A stretch of DNA of 64,000 bases from Leadbetterella sp035299025 (GCA_035299025.1 DATGXK010000007.1:806001-870000), one strand, 5' to 3'. Numbered from the stretch's first letter, positions 33,180 to 42,385 are shown. Made by a program: numbers and translations. The notes: generated by a model not told the origin, from the sequence alone.

Positions 33180-34445
33180 TTAATTTAGAATTCTTTTGGT
33201 ATCAAAGTTCTCAAAAAAGTCTGAAACCTCCTTTAGAAACAATCCACCCAAAGACCCATCAACTACTCTGTGGTCGAAGGAGTGGGATATGACCATTTTT
33301 TGTCTGATTCCGATGAGATCACCCTCTGAGGTTTCTATTACGGAAGGAAGCTTACGAATTACACCAAAGGCCATAATAGCCACCTGAGGTTGCATAATAA
33401 TAGGTGTGCCGGCTATGTTTCCGAAAGTACCAATATTGGTGATGGTATAAGTGCCACCTGAAAGCTCTTCTGGTTTGAGCTGGTTATTTCTGGCTCTTTT
33501 GGCTAGGTCATTTACTTTTACCGCCAATTGACTTAGCGAGTATTTGTCTGCCTGATGAATGACTGGCACAATAAGGTTTCCGTTAGGCAAAGCCACAGCC
33601 ATACCTATGTTAATATCTTTTTTGTAGATAATTTTTTCGCCGTCTACCTGAATATTTATGCCTGGGTATTTCTTTATGGCGTTGACAACCGCCTCAATTA
33701 ATATTGGAGTAAAAGTTAAATTTTCTTTAAATTCTTTTATGAAACTATCTTTTATTTTCAAACGCCAATTTACAACTGTAGTCATGTCGGTTTCCATAAA
33801 CGAAGTAACGTGAGGAGAAATAGCTTTAGACTCTACCATTCTCTGCGAAATCATTTTCCGCATCCTGTCCATTTCTACTATTTGGTCTTCGCCTGTGCGG
33901 CTAATAACCGGAGCTTCTGATACAAATGTTTTGGGTTGCTTTTTGGAATTAAGAAAGGCCAGAATGTCGTCTTTTGTTACTCTCTTTTCAAAACCAGTAC
34001 CTTTAATACTATCTAGCTCAGCCTGCGAAATATTCTCTTTTTTGGCTATATTCAGCACCAGTGGCGAATAAAATTTGGTACTAGAGCTTGCCAAAGTACT
34101 TGGTGTTGAGATGATTTCGTCATAGCTTTTTTCCAGGTGCTCTATATATTCCTCTTCAACTTCTACATCAACCTTGGTGGTGGGTTTTATAACTACAGCA
34201 TCGCCCTCTGTTTCAATTTCACAAATCGGTTTGCCAATAAGAGCCACGTCACCTTCATTTACAAGAAATTTGGTAATGTAGCCACTATGCGAAGAGCCAA
34301 TTTCTGTGTCGATTTTATCTGTGGCCACTTCCAGAATCATATCGTCTATTTCCACACGATCTCCTTCATTCACCAGCCACTTTAAGACTGTACATTCAAA
34401 AATACTTTCGCCCATACTAGGCATTAATATCTCTACTTTAGCCAT
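33180..34445 (-). CDS. 2-oxoacid dehydrogenase complex E2 (dihydrolipoamide acyltransferase)
   Basis: A 421-residue E2 component that transfers an acyl group from lipoate to CoA. Lipoyl domain at ~1-75 with the modified Lys44 in VATDKIDTE. Peripheral subunit-binding domain at ~125-165 (PLVLNIAKKENISQAELDSI). Catalytic domain at ~190-421, ending with SHSFDHRVVDG (His and Asp). Only one lipoyl domain is present, whereas many Bacteroidota pyruvate dehydrogenase E2 proteins have two, so a branched-chain or other 2-oxoacid complex is possible. A PdhB-type E1 beta lies 11 kb away. It is in a tight run with cinA and MBOAT. Confidence 0.9.
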   Translation of the reverse strand: MAKVEILMPSMGESIFECTVLKWLVNEGDRVEIDDMILEVATDKIDTEIGSSHSGYITKFLVNEGDVALIGKPICEIETEGDAVVIKPTTKVDVEVEEEYIEHLEKSYDEIISTPSTLASSSTKFYSPLVLNIAKKENISQAELDSIKGTGFEKRVTKDDILAFLNSKKQPKTFVSEAPVISRTGEDQIVEMDRMRKMISQRMVESKAISPHVTSFMETDMTTVVNWRLKIKDSFIKEFKENLTFTPILIEAVVNAIKKYPGINIQVDGEKIIYKKDINIGMAVALPNGNLIVPVIHQADKYSLSQLAVKVNDLAKRARNNQLKPEELSGGTYTITNIGTFGNIAGTPIIMQPQVAIMAFGVIRKLPSVIETSEGDLIGIRQKMVISHSFDHRVVDGSLGGLFLKEVSDFFENFDTKRILN

Positions 34446-34452
34446 AAAATCT

Positions 34453-35703
34453 TTACTTACCTTTGGTTAAAATTCTTAAAAAATTAAGAGCTGCTTTGGC
34501 ACTATACTCAATGTTTACCATTCTTATTTTGCCCAAGCTTAGTTTTTTTGTTAATGTTTGTTTTCCATCTGTAACTGCCAACCACACTGTCCCGACTGGT
34601 TTTTCATCGGTTCCACCATCTGGTCCGGCTATTCCGCTTGTTGAGATTCCGTAAGTAGTTTTCATCAACTTCCGTACACCCTCGGCCATCTCAATAACGG
34701 TTTGCTCACTTACAGCCCCAAATTTAGTCAATGTTTCTTGTTTTACCTTTAAAACATCCATTTTTGCTTCGTTAGAATAACTCACTACACCACCCATAAA
34801 GTATGCAGAACTGCCCGAAATAGAAGTAAGAAGATGAGAAATATACCCACCGGTGCAGCTTTCAGCTACACTGACCGTACCTTTTGTTTCATTCAAAATC
34901 TTACCAATAGATTTTTCAATTTCCTCATTATCAAAGCTATAGATGAATTCTTCAATCAAAGGAACCAGTTTAAGTATTTCTGCTTGTATTTCAGACTCCA
35001 CCACTGTACGGCTTTCACCAATACCCGTAAGTCTTAATTTTACCTCACCAAAGCTGGGCAAATAGGCCAGTTTAATGTGTTTTGGCAAGTTATCTTCCCA
35101 TTGTTCAATTCTTTCGGCCAAAAATGATTCCCCAAGTCCGATGGTGCGTACCATTTGGTGGACAATTTCTGGCAATTCAAATTTGGATTTTAATCGTGGT
35201 ATAACCTCTTTACTGATCAAGTACTTCATCTCCATGGGCACTCCGGGCATCGAAACAATTACTTTTCCATTGAAATCGAACCACATTCCAGGAGCTGTTC
35301 CTGTTGCATTATGCAAATAAGTGCTTTTTGACGGGATAGCCGCCTGCTGCCTGTTTAGCTCTGTAAATGGACGGCCTCTTTTTTCAAAAAAGCCTCTTAT
35401 AAACTCCTCTGCATGAGCATTAATAATCAATTCATCACCAAAGAAATCGGCCAACGTTTTTTTTGTAATATCGTCTTTTGTTGGGCCTAGACCTCCTGTT
35501 ATAAGTACGATGTCAGCTCTCTCGGTGCTTTCTTTAAGAATGTCCAAGATTTGCTGCTTTTCATCACCAACAGATGATTTTCGGATTGTTTTTATGCCGA
35601 TTTTGTCTAGTTCTTCAGAAATCCATTTGGAGTTTGTATCGGTAATTTGCCCATAAAGAATCTCGTCTCCAATGGTCACCACTTCGGCATAAATTATTTT
35701 CAT
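34453..35703 (-). CDS. cinA: CinA family nicotinamide mononucleotide deamidase-related protein
   Basis: A 416-residue full-length CinA. The N-terminal molybdopterin-binding-like (COG1058) domain has VVTIGDEILYGQITDTNSKW and VLITGGLGPTKDD. The C-terminal amidohydrolase domain (COG1546) has VSVAESCTGGYISHLLTSISGSS and GISTSGIAGPDGGTDEKP. The full-length protein handles pyridine nucleotides (ADP-ribose pyrophosphatase, NMN deamidase). It opens the cinA-E2-MBOAT-SGNH run, seven bases before the E2 gene. Confidence 0.93.
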   Translation of the reverse strand: MKIIYAEVVTIGDEILYGQITDTNSKWISEELDKIGIKTIRKSSVGDEKQQILDILKESTERADIVLITGGLGPTKDDITKKTLADFFGDELIINAHAEEFIRGFFEKRGRPFTELNRQQAAIPSKSTYLHNATGTAPGMWFDFNGKVIVSMPGVPMEMKYLISKEVIPRLKSKFELPEIVHQMVRTIGLGESFLAERIEQWEDNLPKHIKLAYLPSFGEVKLRLTGIGESRTVVESEIQAEILKLVPLIEEFIYSFDNEEIEKSIGKILNETKGTVSVAESCTGGYISHLLTSISGSSAYFMGGVVSYSNEAKMDVLKVKQETLTKFGAVSEQTVIEMAEGVRKLMKTTYGISTSGIAGPDGGTDEKPVGTVWLAVTDGKQTLTKKLSLGKIRMVNIEYSAKAALNFLRILTKGK

Positions 35704-35719
35704 CTAAAAAAGTTTAATA

Positions 35720-35747
35720 TTTGCTGTTACAAAATTCACTAATTTTG
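35720..35747 (+). promoter_or_regulatory. Promoter of the DUF4197 lipoprotein gene
   Basis: TTTG (35720-35723), 16 bases, then TAATTTTG (35740-35747); about 70 bases upstream of the ATG. Good match to the -7 consensus, slightly short spacer. Confidence 0.5.
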
Positions 35748-35816
35748 CGTTTAAATACAAAGACGTCCGAAATTCATAATTAATATGGACAAATCCAATT
35801 TTAAAAATTCTGATAA

Positions 35817-36533
35817 ATGAAAAAAGTCTGTTTACTGTCTACCTTCTTTTTGTTTGGTTTAATTTCTTGCGGTCAAAAAATAAATCTCGGTAATGTAGTT
35901 AACTCTGTTCTCTCAGGGGCACCCTTGAGTGAGGCCGAAATAGGAGAGGGGCTAAAAGAAGCACTATCGGTAGGTATAAATTTGGGTGCTGACAAGGCCT
36001 CTGCTTTGGATGGGTACTTCAAGAATCCAAAAATTAGAATTCCTTTTCCGCCTGAAGTTCAAAAAGTAGAAACTACCCTCAGGGGCATAGGGCTTGGAGG
36101 TGAAGTAGACAAGTTTATTTTGGCTCTAAATAGAGGTGCTGAAAATGCCGCTCAACAAGCCAAGCCAATTTTTATTTCAGCCATAAAGCAGCTGACCATC
36201 CGTGATGCCATCAGTATTCTTAGAGGAGAAAAAGATGCGGCCACGCAGTTTTTGAAAAGAACAACTTCGACTCAATTGATTCAGGCTTTTGAGCCGTATA
36301 TGCTCAAGTCACTCGAGAACACACAAGCCACTAAATATTACACCGACATTGCCAATGTGTACAACAAAGTGCCATTCGTAACTAAAATAAATCCTGATTT
36401 GAAAGGATATGCTACTCAAAGAGCCGTTGATGGACTTTTTGTTTTAGTTGCCGAAGAAGAGGCCAAGATTCGAGAAAACCCTTTGGCTAGAACAAGCGAA
36501 CTATTAAAAAGAGTATTTGGAAGTAATAATTAA
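35817..36533 (+). CDS. DUF4197 domain lipoprotein
   Basis: A 238-residue protein with a lipoprotein signal (MKKVCLLSTFFLFGLISCG), Cys18 being the likely acylation site. The rest matches DUF4197: SEAEIGEGLKEALSVGINLG, IRIPFPPEVQKVE, LNRGAENAAQQAKPIF, then FLKRTTSTQLIQAFEPYM. The family is widespread in Gram-negative bacteria and is all-helical; its function is unknown. gldC follows 10 bases after its stop, so the two are probably co-transcribed. Confidence 0.88.
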   Translation: MKKVCLLSTFFLFGLISCGQKINLGNVVNSVLSGAPLSEAEIGEGLKEALSVGINLGADKASALDGYFKNPKIRIPFPPEVQKVETTLRGIGLGGEVDKFILALNRGAENAAQQAKPIFISAIKQLTIRDAISILRGEKDAATQFLKRTTSTQLIQAFEPYMLKSLENTQATKYYTDIANVYNKVPFVTKINPDLKGYATQRAVDGLFVLVAEEEAKIRENPLARTSELLKRVFGSNN

Positions 36534-36543
36534 TAAATTGAAC

Positions 36544-36894
36544 ATGTTAAAATCGGAAATAAATTTTACGATAAATTTAGATGAAAGCAGAGTGCCCGAA
36601 AAAATCTTTTGGGACGCTACCGAAAACCCTAATGAGGGGATTAATGAATCAAAAGCTATTTCTATAAGTGTATGGGATCATTATCACAAAGGTCTTCTTG
36701 GTATTAATCTTTGGACAAAAGACATGCCTGTGGATGAAATGAACCATTTTGCTATTGACATTGTGGGTAATCTATCTCAAATGTTGAAAGATTCTACTCA
36801 AGATGCAAAAATGATTGGCATTTTGGAAGAAGCTGGTAAACAAATGACGAAGCACCTGAATGAACTTGCAAAACAAGAACAGCAAAAGAATTGA
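36544..36894 (+). CDS. gldC: Gliding motility protein GldC
   Basis: A 116-residue protein matching GldC, one of the Bacteroidota gliding proteins: SEINFTINLDESRVPEKIFWDATENPNEG, AISISVWDHYHKGLLGINLWTKDMPVDEMNHF. It is soluble and lacks a signal peptide. In Flavobacterium johnsoniae, GldC supports the gliding machinery but is not the motor. MLKSEINFT is used as the start because it matches the family; an upstream in-frame start at 36517 would overlap the DUF4197 gene. No other gld or spr gene is in the window. Confidence 0.88.
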   Translation: MLKSEINFTINLDESRVPEKIFWDATENPNEGINESKAISISVWDHYHKGLLGINLWTKDMPVDEMNHFAIDIVGNLSQMLKDSTQDAKMIGILEEAGKQMTKHLNELAKQEQQKN

Positions 36895-36911
36895 TTTTAG
36901 AATTTCATTAC

Positions 36912-36945
36912 AGAAAGCCTCCAAAAATGGAGGCTTTCTCTGTTT
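36912..36945. terminator. Hairpin between gldC and the subtilase gene
   Basis: AGAAAGCCTCC / GGAGGCTTTCT, an 11-base stem with a 6-base loop between convergent genes. The T runs are short and interrupted, so termination strength is uncertain. Confidence 0.6.
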
Positions 36946-38569
36946 ATAAAACGGCTATCTTTTTGGTATATTTAATGCCATTTTTTTCAAAACTGACGAA
37001 ATAATTTCCCGGATTGAGCTTTGAGATTTGTTTTTTAAAATCCCCAAATTTTTGTTTTTCGGCAATTACTTTTTTTCCAGATGCATCAAATACTTCTATA
37101 AGGTTGTTGTTGTCCAATTGGTCCCCATTGATTTCAATTTTTAGAAAATCGGAATGAACAACCGGGTTTGGGAAGATTTGAATCATGGATTCGTCTTTTT
37201 CAGTAGCCAAAATAACCTCAGATAAATCTACAAACTTTTTATAACTGGGTATGCCGTAACCCATTTTGTTGTCAGGTGTATCATATTTATTTGCAGACTT
37301 AATGAGTAACTCTCTGATTTTCATTGCACTATAGTGTGGAAATTGTTGTTTCAGGCCTGCCACCATTCCTGCTATTAAGGGTGAAGAGAAGGAAGTTCCA
37401 GAAGAAAGGCTGGTATTTGGGTTTGCCACAGCCACAGTGGTCTGCGAACCTTTGGCCGATACTTCGGGCTTAATTACGTTTTTGGCATTTGGCCCCGGTG
37501 AGCTAAAACCTACTGCGTTTCCATTCAAATCCACGGCACCAACGGCGATCACAGAATCTGCATCTGCGGGTGTCACTATATGATTCCAAGCATTGCCACC
37601 TTCATTTCCAGCTGAATTTACCACAATTATTCCTCTCCCCACAGCATAATCGGCGGCTTTGGCTGCTATAGTTTTATCTCCGTTCAAGTCCTCAAATTTG
37701 TAGTTGGTTGCTGGATTGTCAAATTCATAATATCCTAAAGATGAATTTATTACGTCCACGCCAAGACTGTCGGCATTTTCAGCAGCAAAGAGCCAGTAAA
37801 CTTCCTCAATTCTCGTTTCTGAACCTGCATCTTCGGTTTTATAAAGGGCGAAATCAGCATCTGGAGCAGTTCCTACCAGCTGACCAGATAATTTGGCCGC
37901 AATACAACTCAGAGCTGCGGTACCGTGCCAATGCGATTCGTAGACGTTTGAATCATTTGAAACGTAATCATACGTTTTGATAATTTTTTTATCCGAAAAG
38001 AGATGAGCAAAAGCCGTCATGGTATTTGCTTTGTCAAAACCAGCGTCAAAAACGGCAATTAAAATACCTTTGCCTGTGAAATTTTTCTTGTGCATTTCGT
38101 CAACACCCAATTGCTGAATTTGATTGCTCGAATTTCCGTAGTTGAAGTCTTCGTAAGCACCAAATTTGTCAAATTCTGATTTGGGTGTTTCTAAAGCCGA
38201 ATTTCTTGCTCCACGGATATCTTGATTCCCATCTATCGCTTTCACAAAAGATAATTTTGAAACGGCCGACAATACTTGAGGTGAGCATTCTATAAGCGTG
38301 GCATTCAACCATTTTGATGTCCCTACTACTTTGGCACCTGCCGAAATTATTTGGGTCAAATAAGAGCTATTTACGGGTATATCAAGCTCATTTAAGGCTA
38401 TATTTTGGCTTTTACGACGATCGATAGAGCGTTTGGAAAGAAATTTTTCCGGAGCAGAAATGGAAAAACTAGAATTTGCTTTATCTTTTAGATAAACAAA
38501 GTACCGATTTTGTGCAGAAACAGATAGCTCTGCAAGAAAAATAAAGGCCAAAAAGAAAGTTATCCTCAT
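36944..38569 (-). CDS. Secreted subtilisin-like protease with T9SS sorting domain
   Basis: A 541-residue exported serine protease of family S8. Signal peptide ~1-20 (ITFFLAFIFLAELSVSAQ), then a propeptide-like region. The triad is Asp175 (AVFDAGFD), His215 (ESHWHGTAAL) and Ser393 (SSGTSFSSPLIAG), with the oxyanion Asn in VVNSAGNEGG. The last ~75 residues (IQIFPNPVV...GNYFVSFEKNGIKYTKKIAVL) are a type A C-terminal domain used by the type IX secretion system, so the enzyme is secreted or attached to the cell surface. The start at MRITFFLAF gives a normal signal peptide; an ATG 11 codons upstream would not. Confidence 0.92.
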   Translation of the reverse strand: MRITFFLAFIFLAELSVSAQNRYFVYLKDKANSSFSISAPEKFLSKRSIDRRKSQNIALNELDIPVNSSYLTQIISAGAKVVGTSKWLNATLIECSPQVLSAVSKLSFVKAIDGNQDIRGARNSALETPKSEFDKFGAYEDFNYGNSSNQIQQLGVDEMHKKNFTGKGILIAVFDAGFDKANTMTAFAHLFSDKKIIKTYDYVSNDSNVYESHWHGTAALSCIAAKLSGQLVGTAPDADFALYKTEDAGSETRIEEVYWLFAAENADSLGVDVINSSLGYYEFDNPATNYKFEDLNGDKTIAAKAADYAVGRGIIVVNSAGNEGGNAWNHIVTPADADSVIAVGAVDLNGNAVGFSSPGPNAKNVIKPEVSAKGSQTTVAVANPNTSLSSGTSFSSPLIAGMVAGLKQQFPHYSAMKIRELLIKSANKYDTPDNKMGYGIPSYKKFVDLSEVILATEKDESMIQIFPNPVVHSDFLKIEINGDQLDNNNLIEVFDASGKKVIAEKQKFGDFKKQISKLNPGNYFVSFEKNGIKYTKKIAVL

Positions 38570-38685
38570 TCCTGTTTTTTTATTCAAAAATAAGAATTTC
38601 AACCATCAAACATGTTTTTTAATAAAAATATCTGAAATAATTTGATTAACCGGAAGTTAAATAGCACGGCGAACCAGTTTGCGAA

Positions 38686-38814
38686 TCAAAGATTCGTCAG
38701 ACCCATTAGTACTAAACCAACCAAAAATAAAATATTGAGTATCTTAAACCACCAAAAGTTGATTACCGACGAAGGCGTCTTAGCCTTGTGATAGTTAAGC
38801 TTTAAATCTTTCAT
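38686..38814 (-). CDS. 42-residue single-span membrane protein
   Basis: A short reading frame on the minus strand: a polar basic start (MKDLKLNYHKAKTPSSVIN), then one hydrophobic helix (WWFKILNILFLVGLVLMGL) ending four residues before the stop. It has an in-frame ATG and a promoter-like TTTG-N19-TATCTTTA upstream. The orderly polar-then-hydrophobic pattern looks like a real small membrane protein rather than noise. No family is recognised, and it is too short for most gene callers. Confidence 0.5.
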   Translation of the reverse strand: MKDLKLNYHKAKTPSSVINFWWFKILNILFLVGLVLMGLTNL

Positions 38815-38934
38815 TAGGATTGAGAATTATAGGAAAACATATTATGCTTTAAAGATAATTATACGAATTGAATTTTCAAAAATATTTGAAAGAAAATATT
38901 TCCTTTTTTATAAATTTCTTTACGAAATGAGAAC

Positions 38935-38942
38935 TAATTTTG
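38935..38942 (+). promoter_or_regulatory. Putative -7 element for hisG
   Basis: TAATTTTG fits TAnnTTTG and lies 29 bases before the chosen hisG ATG. Because it falls inside the longer alternative reading frame, it argues that translation starts at 38972. Confidence 0.45.
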
Positions 38943-38971
38943 TGCCAGAATATAATATAGAGTACTTTTTA

Positions 38972-39829
38972 ATGCAAAATATCAGAATAGCCATACAGAA
39001 GTCAGGGAGATTGAGTGAAGATTCCATAGAATTATTTAAGGAATGTGGAATTAAACTCGATATGGGCAAAGGTCGTTTAAAGTCTATTTCTTCCAATTTC
39101 AACGCCGAATTTCTTTTTCTTAGAGACGATGATATCCCGGGGTACGTAGAAGATGGTGTAGCAGATCTTGGAATAGTTGGAGAAAATGTACTTGTTGAAT
39201 CAGCCAAAAAAGTAAATCTTGTAAAGAAACTTGGCTTCTCCAAATGCAGATTGTCTATTGCCATTCCGCGTGAAGATACCTTCTCCGGTGCAGAGTCGCT
39301 TCAGGGTAAAAGCATTGCTACCTCATATCCCAAATTACTCGGTAAATACCTAAAAGAGAATAACATAAAGGCCAATATTCATGAAATTAGCGGTTCGGTA
39401 GAAATAGCCCCTTCTATTGGTTTGGCCGATGCCGTTTGTGATATAGTGAGTTCAGGAAGTACCCTTCTTAGCAATGGTCTAAAAGAAGTTCAAGAAATAT
39501 TCAAATCCGAAGCCGTGTTAATCGGAAACAAAAATCTTTCTGTTCAAAACAAAGAGATTTTAGAAAAAATACTTTTCAGAATAAACGCTGTTCAGAAAGC
39601 TCAAGACAACAAGTACATACTTTTAAACGCCCCTAACGAAAAACTGCCCGAAATAATCAATATTATAGCAGGCATGAAAAGCCCCACAATTATGCCATTA
39701 GCCGTAGAAGGTTGGAGTTCTGTTCATTCGGTTTTGGAAGAAAAGGCGTTTTGGGAGAAAATAGAAGCTCTTCGAAATGCTGGAGCACAGGGTATTTTGG
39801 TTATACCTATTGAAAAAATGATCCTTTGA
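38972..39829 (+). CDS. hisG: ATP phosphoribosyltransferase, long form
   Basis: The first enzyme of histidine synthesis, joining ATP and PRPP. 285 residues: the catalytic domain begins MQNIRIAIQKSGRLSEDS. FLRDDDIPGYVEDGVADLGIVG and the PRPP loop in ADAVCDIVSSGSTLLSNGL are visible. The C-terminal ~75 residues (LNAPNEKLPEIINIIAGMKSPTI, WSSVHSVLEE) form the ACT-like domain that senses histidine, so no HisZ is needed. An upstream ATG at 38927 is rejected because it overlaps the probable promoter. hisD follows after 10 bases. Confidence 0.95.
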   Translation: MQNIRIAIQKSGRLSEDSIELFKECGIKLDMGKGRLKSISSNFNAEFLFLRDDDIPGYVEDGVADLGIVGENVLVESAKKVNLVKKLGFSKCRLSIAIPREDTFSGAESLQGKSIATSYPKLLGKYLKENNIKANIHEISGSVEIAPSIGLADAVCDIVSSGSTLLSNGLKEVQEIFKSEAVLIGNKNLSVQNKEILEKILFRINAVQKAQDNKYILLNAPNEKLPEIINIIAGMKSPTIMPLAVEGWSSVHSVLEEKAFWEKIEALRNAGAQGILVIPIEKMIL

Positions 39830-39839
39830 AATAGCCTAT

Positions 39840-41102
39840 ATGAAGATTTTTGAATTTCCGAGAAAGGAAGAATTTGTCCAAATTTTAAAACGACCAACAC
39901 TTGAATTTGAAGAAATTGAGCTCAAAGTCAAACCCATAATTTTAGAGGTAAAATATAAAGGTGATGAGGCTCTGAGGAAATTTGCTCTCGAATTTGACAA
40001 TATTCTTATTGATAATTTTAGGGTTGAAATTTCTGAAATTGAAAAATCGGCGGATTTGTTAGATAAAGACCTGAAACATGCCATAGATCAGGCTTATGAC
40101 AATATTTACAAATTCCACAAAGCTCAAGAATCTAGTGAGCAAGTTGTGGAAACAATGGCTGGTGTTAAATGCTGGCGAAAATCAGTAGGGATAGAAAAAG
40201 TAGGTATATACATTCCGGGTGGATCGGCCCCTTTGTTTTCTACAGTACTTATGCTCGGCATTCCTGCCAAAATAGCGGGATGTAAACAAGTGGTTCTTTG
40301 TTCACCAAGTAACCATCCGGCCATTTATTATGCTGCTAAAAAATGTGGTGTAACAGATGTTTTTAGGCTAGGTGGCTCCCAAGCCATAGCGGCGATGGCG
40401 TTTGGCACAGAATCTGTTCCGAAAGTATTCAAAATATTTGGACCTGGTAATCAGTATGTTACCTCAGCCAAGCAATTGGTTAATCAATTCGGTACAGCCA
40501 TAGATATGCCTGCTGGCCCGTCAGAAGTAGCCGTATTGGCCGACAAGCGAGCAAACCCTGTTTTTATTGCCGCCGACTTACTCTCCCAAGCGGAACATGG
40601 TCCTGATAGTCAAGTTATACTAGTGGCTGACAACAAGGAGATTATACAAAAAACTATAACCGAAGTAGCAAAACAAGTTGAGCAGCTGCCTAGAAAGGAA
40701 ATCGCCAAGCTGGCATTAGAAAATTCCAAAGCAATACTTCTAGAGAATATGGACTCGGCCATAGATTTATTAAACGAATACGCTGCGGAGCATTTAATAT
40801 TGTCAGTTGAAAATCCAGAAGAAATAGCAGAAAAAATAATTAATGCAGGTTCGATTTTCTTGGGTGACTATACCCCTGAGTCCTGCGGAGATTACGCATC
40901 AGGTACCAATCACACACTACCCACCAATGGATTTGCGAAGGCCTATAGTGGTGTTTCTCTTGATAGTTTTGTAAAAAAAATTACCCTCCAACAAATTAGT
41001 AAAGAGGGTATTGAGAATATTGGGCCTATTGTGGAAAAAATGGCGGAAGCTGAAGAATTACATGCCCACAAAAATGCCGTTACGGTACGTCTAAAATCTT
41101 AG
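39840..41102 (+). CDS. hisD: Histidinol dehydrogenase
   Basis: A 420-residue NAD- and zinc-dependent enzyme that oxidises histidinol to histidine in the last two steps of the pathway. VGIYIPGGSAPLFSTVLMLGIPAKIAG, GPGNQYVTSAKQLV and DMPAGPSEVAVLAD are family blocks. LLSQAEHGPDSQ carries metal and catalytic residues, and LGDYTPESCGDYASGTNHTLPT is the late signature. Only hisG and hisD are here; the usual hisC, hisB and others do not follow. Its 3' end overlaps the convergent thiolase gene by 12 bases. Confidence 0.95.
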   Translation: MKIFEFPRKEEFVQILKRPTLEFEEIELKVKPIILEVKYKGDEALRKFALEFDNILIDNFRVEISEIEKSADLLDKDLKHAIDQAYDNIYKFHKAQESSEQVVETMAGVKCWRKSVGIEKVGIYIPGGSAPLFSTVLMLGIPAKIAGCKQVVLCSPSNHPAIYYAAKKCGVTDVFRLGGSQAIAAMAFGTESVPKVFKIFGPGNQYVTSAKQLVNQFGTAIDMPAGPSEVAVLADKRANPVFIAADLLSQAEHGPDSQVILVADNKEIIQKTITEVAKQVEQLPRKEIAKLALENSKAILLENMDSAIDLLNEYAAEHLILSVENPEEIAEKIINAGSIFLGDYTPESCGDYASGTNHTLPTNGFAKAYSGVSLDSFVKKITLQQISKEGIENIGPIVEKMAEAEELHAHKNAVTVRLKS

Positions 41103-42275
41103 ATTTTCGACAATTATAGAACTGGCACCGCCGCCACCATTACAAATAGCAGCCATTCCATATTTGCCACCTTTGGTTTGGAGTACGTTTAACAGCGTAA
41201 CAATGATTCTCGCTCCAGAACACCCAAGTGGATGGCCAATAGCAACCGCACCTCCAAAAACATTGAGTTCTTCTGAGGAAATATTGAAATGTTTGGCAAA
41301 AGCTAGGGGCACGACCGCAAACGCCTCGTTTACTTCGAAATAATCAATTTGCTCTATACCCAAGTTAGCTTTTTGAAGTGCTTTATCGGCCGCAATAATT
41401 GGGGCAGTTGTAAACCATTCGGGCTCTCGAGCACCATCGGCATACGAAATTATCTTGGCCAAAGGTCTTAAATTATGACTTTCTAAATATTCTTTTGAAA
41501 CTAGTAAAAGAGCAGCTGCCCCGTCATTAATGGTTGAGGCATTTGCAGCCGTTACGGTTCCTTCCTTTGTAAAAACTGGCTTCAAGGTCGGGATTTTGTC
41601 AAAATTAACTTTCTTGTATTCCTCATCTTCGGTTACAGTACTTACATTTCCTTTCCTGTCTGTTAGACTTATTGGGGAGATTTCATTTAAGAATGAACCG
41701 TTAGAAGTATTAAGGGACACTTTTTTATACGAACTAATAGCAAATTCATCTTGCTCTTCACGAGATATTTGATATTTTTCGGCAGTAGCATCGGCAAAAC
41801 AACCCATGGCTTTTTGCTGATAAACATCTGTCAATCCATCTTTTGCAAGACCATCTATTAATACTCCATTTCCATATCCATAGCCATAACGAGCTTTTTC
41901 AAGATAAAATGGAATTTGTGACATGTTCTCCATGCCGCCTGAAATAACCGCTTGGTTATCGCCAATCGCAACACTTTGAGCTGCCAGCATGGTAGCCTTC
42001 ATTCCTGAAGCACAAACTTTGTTGACCAGTGTAGTCGGTACCGAATTGGGCAAGCCAGCTCCAAGAGCCACCTGAGTAGCCGGTGCTTGGCCCAAATTGG
42101 CCTGAACTACCGAACCAAAAAATAGCTCTCCTATATCAGATCCATTAATTTTTGTTTCTTTTAAAATACTTTTGACAATTTCGGCCCCTAAATTTACCGC
42201 TGTTGTATTTGCAAAAACACCACCAAAGCTACCGATTGGGGTTCTTTTTGCTGCTACAATAAATACTTCTTTCAT
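41091..42275 (-). CDS. Acetyl-CoA C-acetyltransferase (thiolase)
   Basis: A 394-residue thiolase. It condenses two acetyl-CoA molecules or cleaves 3-ketoacyl-CoA. The nucleophile Cys is in VNKVCASGMKAT, the active-site His in VNEAFAVVPLAFA and GGAVAIGHPLGCSGARI, and the second Cys in MAAICNGGGGAS. A biosynthetic (PhaA/AtoB-like) role is suggested by length and motifs, but beta-oxidation is possible. I use MKEVFIVAAKRTP as the start; the alternative seven codons upstream would sit on the predicted transcription start. Confidence 0.92.
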   Translation of the reverse strand: MKEVFIVAAKRTPIGSFGGVFANTTAVNLGAEIVKSILKETKINGSDIGELFFGSVVQANLGQAPATQVALGAGLPNSVPTTLVNKVCASGMKATMLAAQSVAIGDNQAVISGGMENMSQIPFYLEKARYGYGYGNGVLIDGLAKDGLTDVYQQKAMGCFADATAEKYQISREEQDEFAISSYKKVSLNTSNGSFLNEISPISLTDRKGNVSTVTEDEEYKKVNFDKIPTLKPVFTKEGTVTAANASTINDGAAALLLVSKEYLESHNLRPLAKIISYADGAREPEWFTTAPIIAADKALQKANLGIEQIDYFEVNEAFAVVPLAFAKHFNISSEELNVFGGAVAIGHPLGCSGARIIVTLLNVLQTKGGKYGMAAICNGGGGASSIIVENLRF

Positions 42276-42293
42276 TTGATTAAAAATTTGACT

Positions 42294-42301
42294 CAAATAT
42301 A
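42294..42301 (-). promoter_or_regulatory. Putative -7 element for the thiolase gene
   Basis: Minus-strand TATATTTG, 18 bases upstream of the thiolase ATG. Confidence 0.4.
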
Positions 42302-42385
42302 AACTACTGCCCGATTTTTTGGATTTAATTAATCAATATAATTCGAAAATGGATTTCTAGGGAATAGAAAAAGCTAATTTTGAAC

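Larger units (their letters stand above)
38570..38971. other. 402-base intergenic region between subtilase and hisG
   Basis: It contains the 42-residue membrane protein gene and the hisG promoter. Between 38570 and 38685 I see nothing else beyond AT-rich sequence. Confidence 0.5.
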
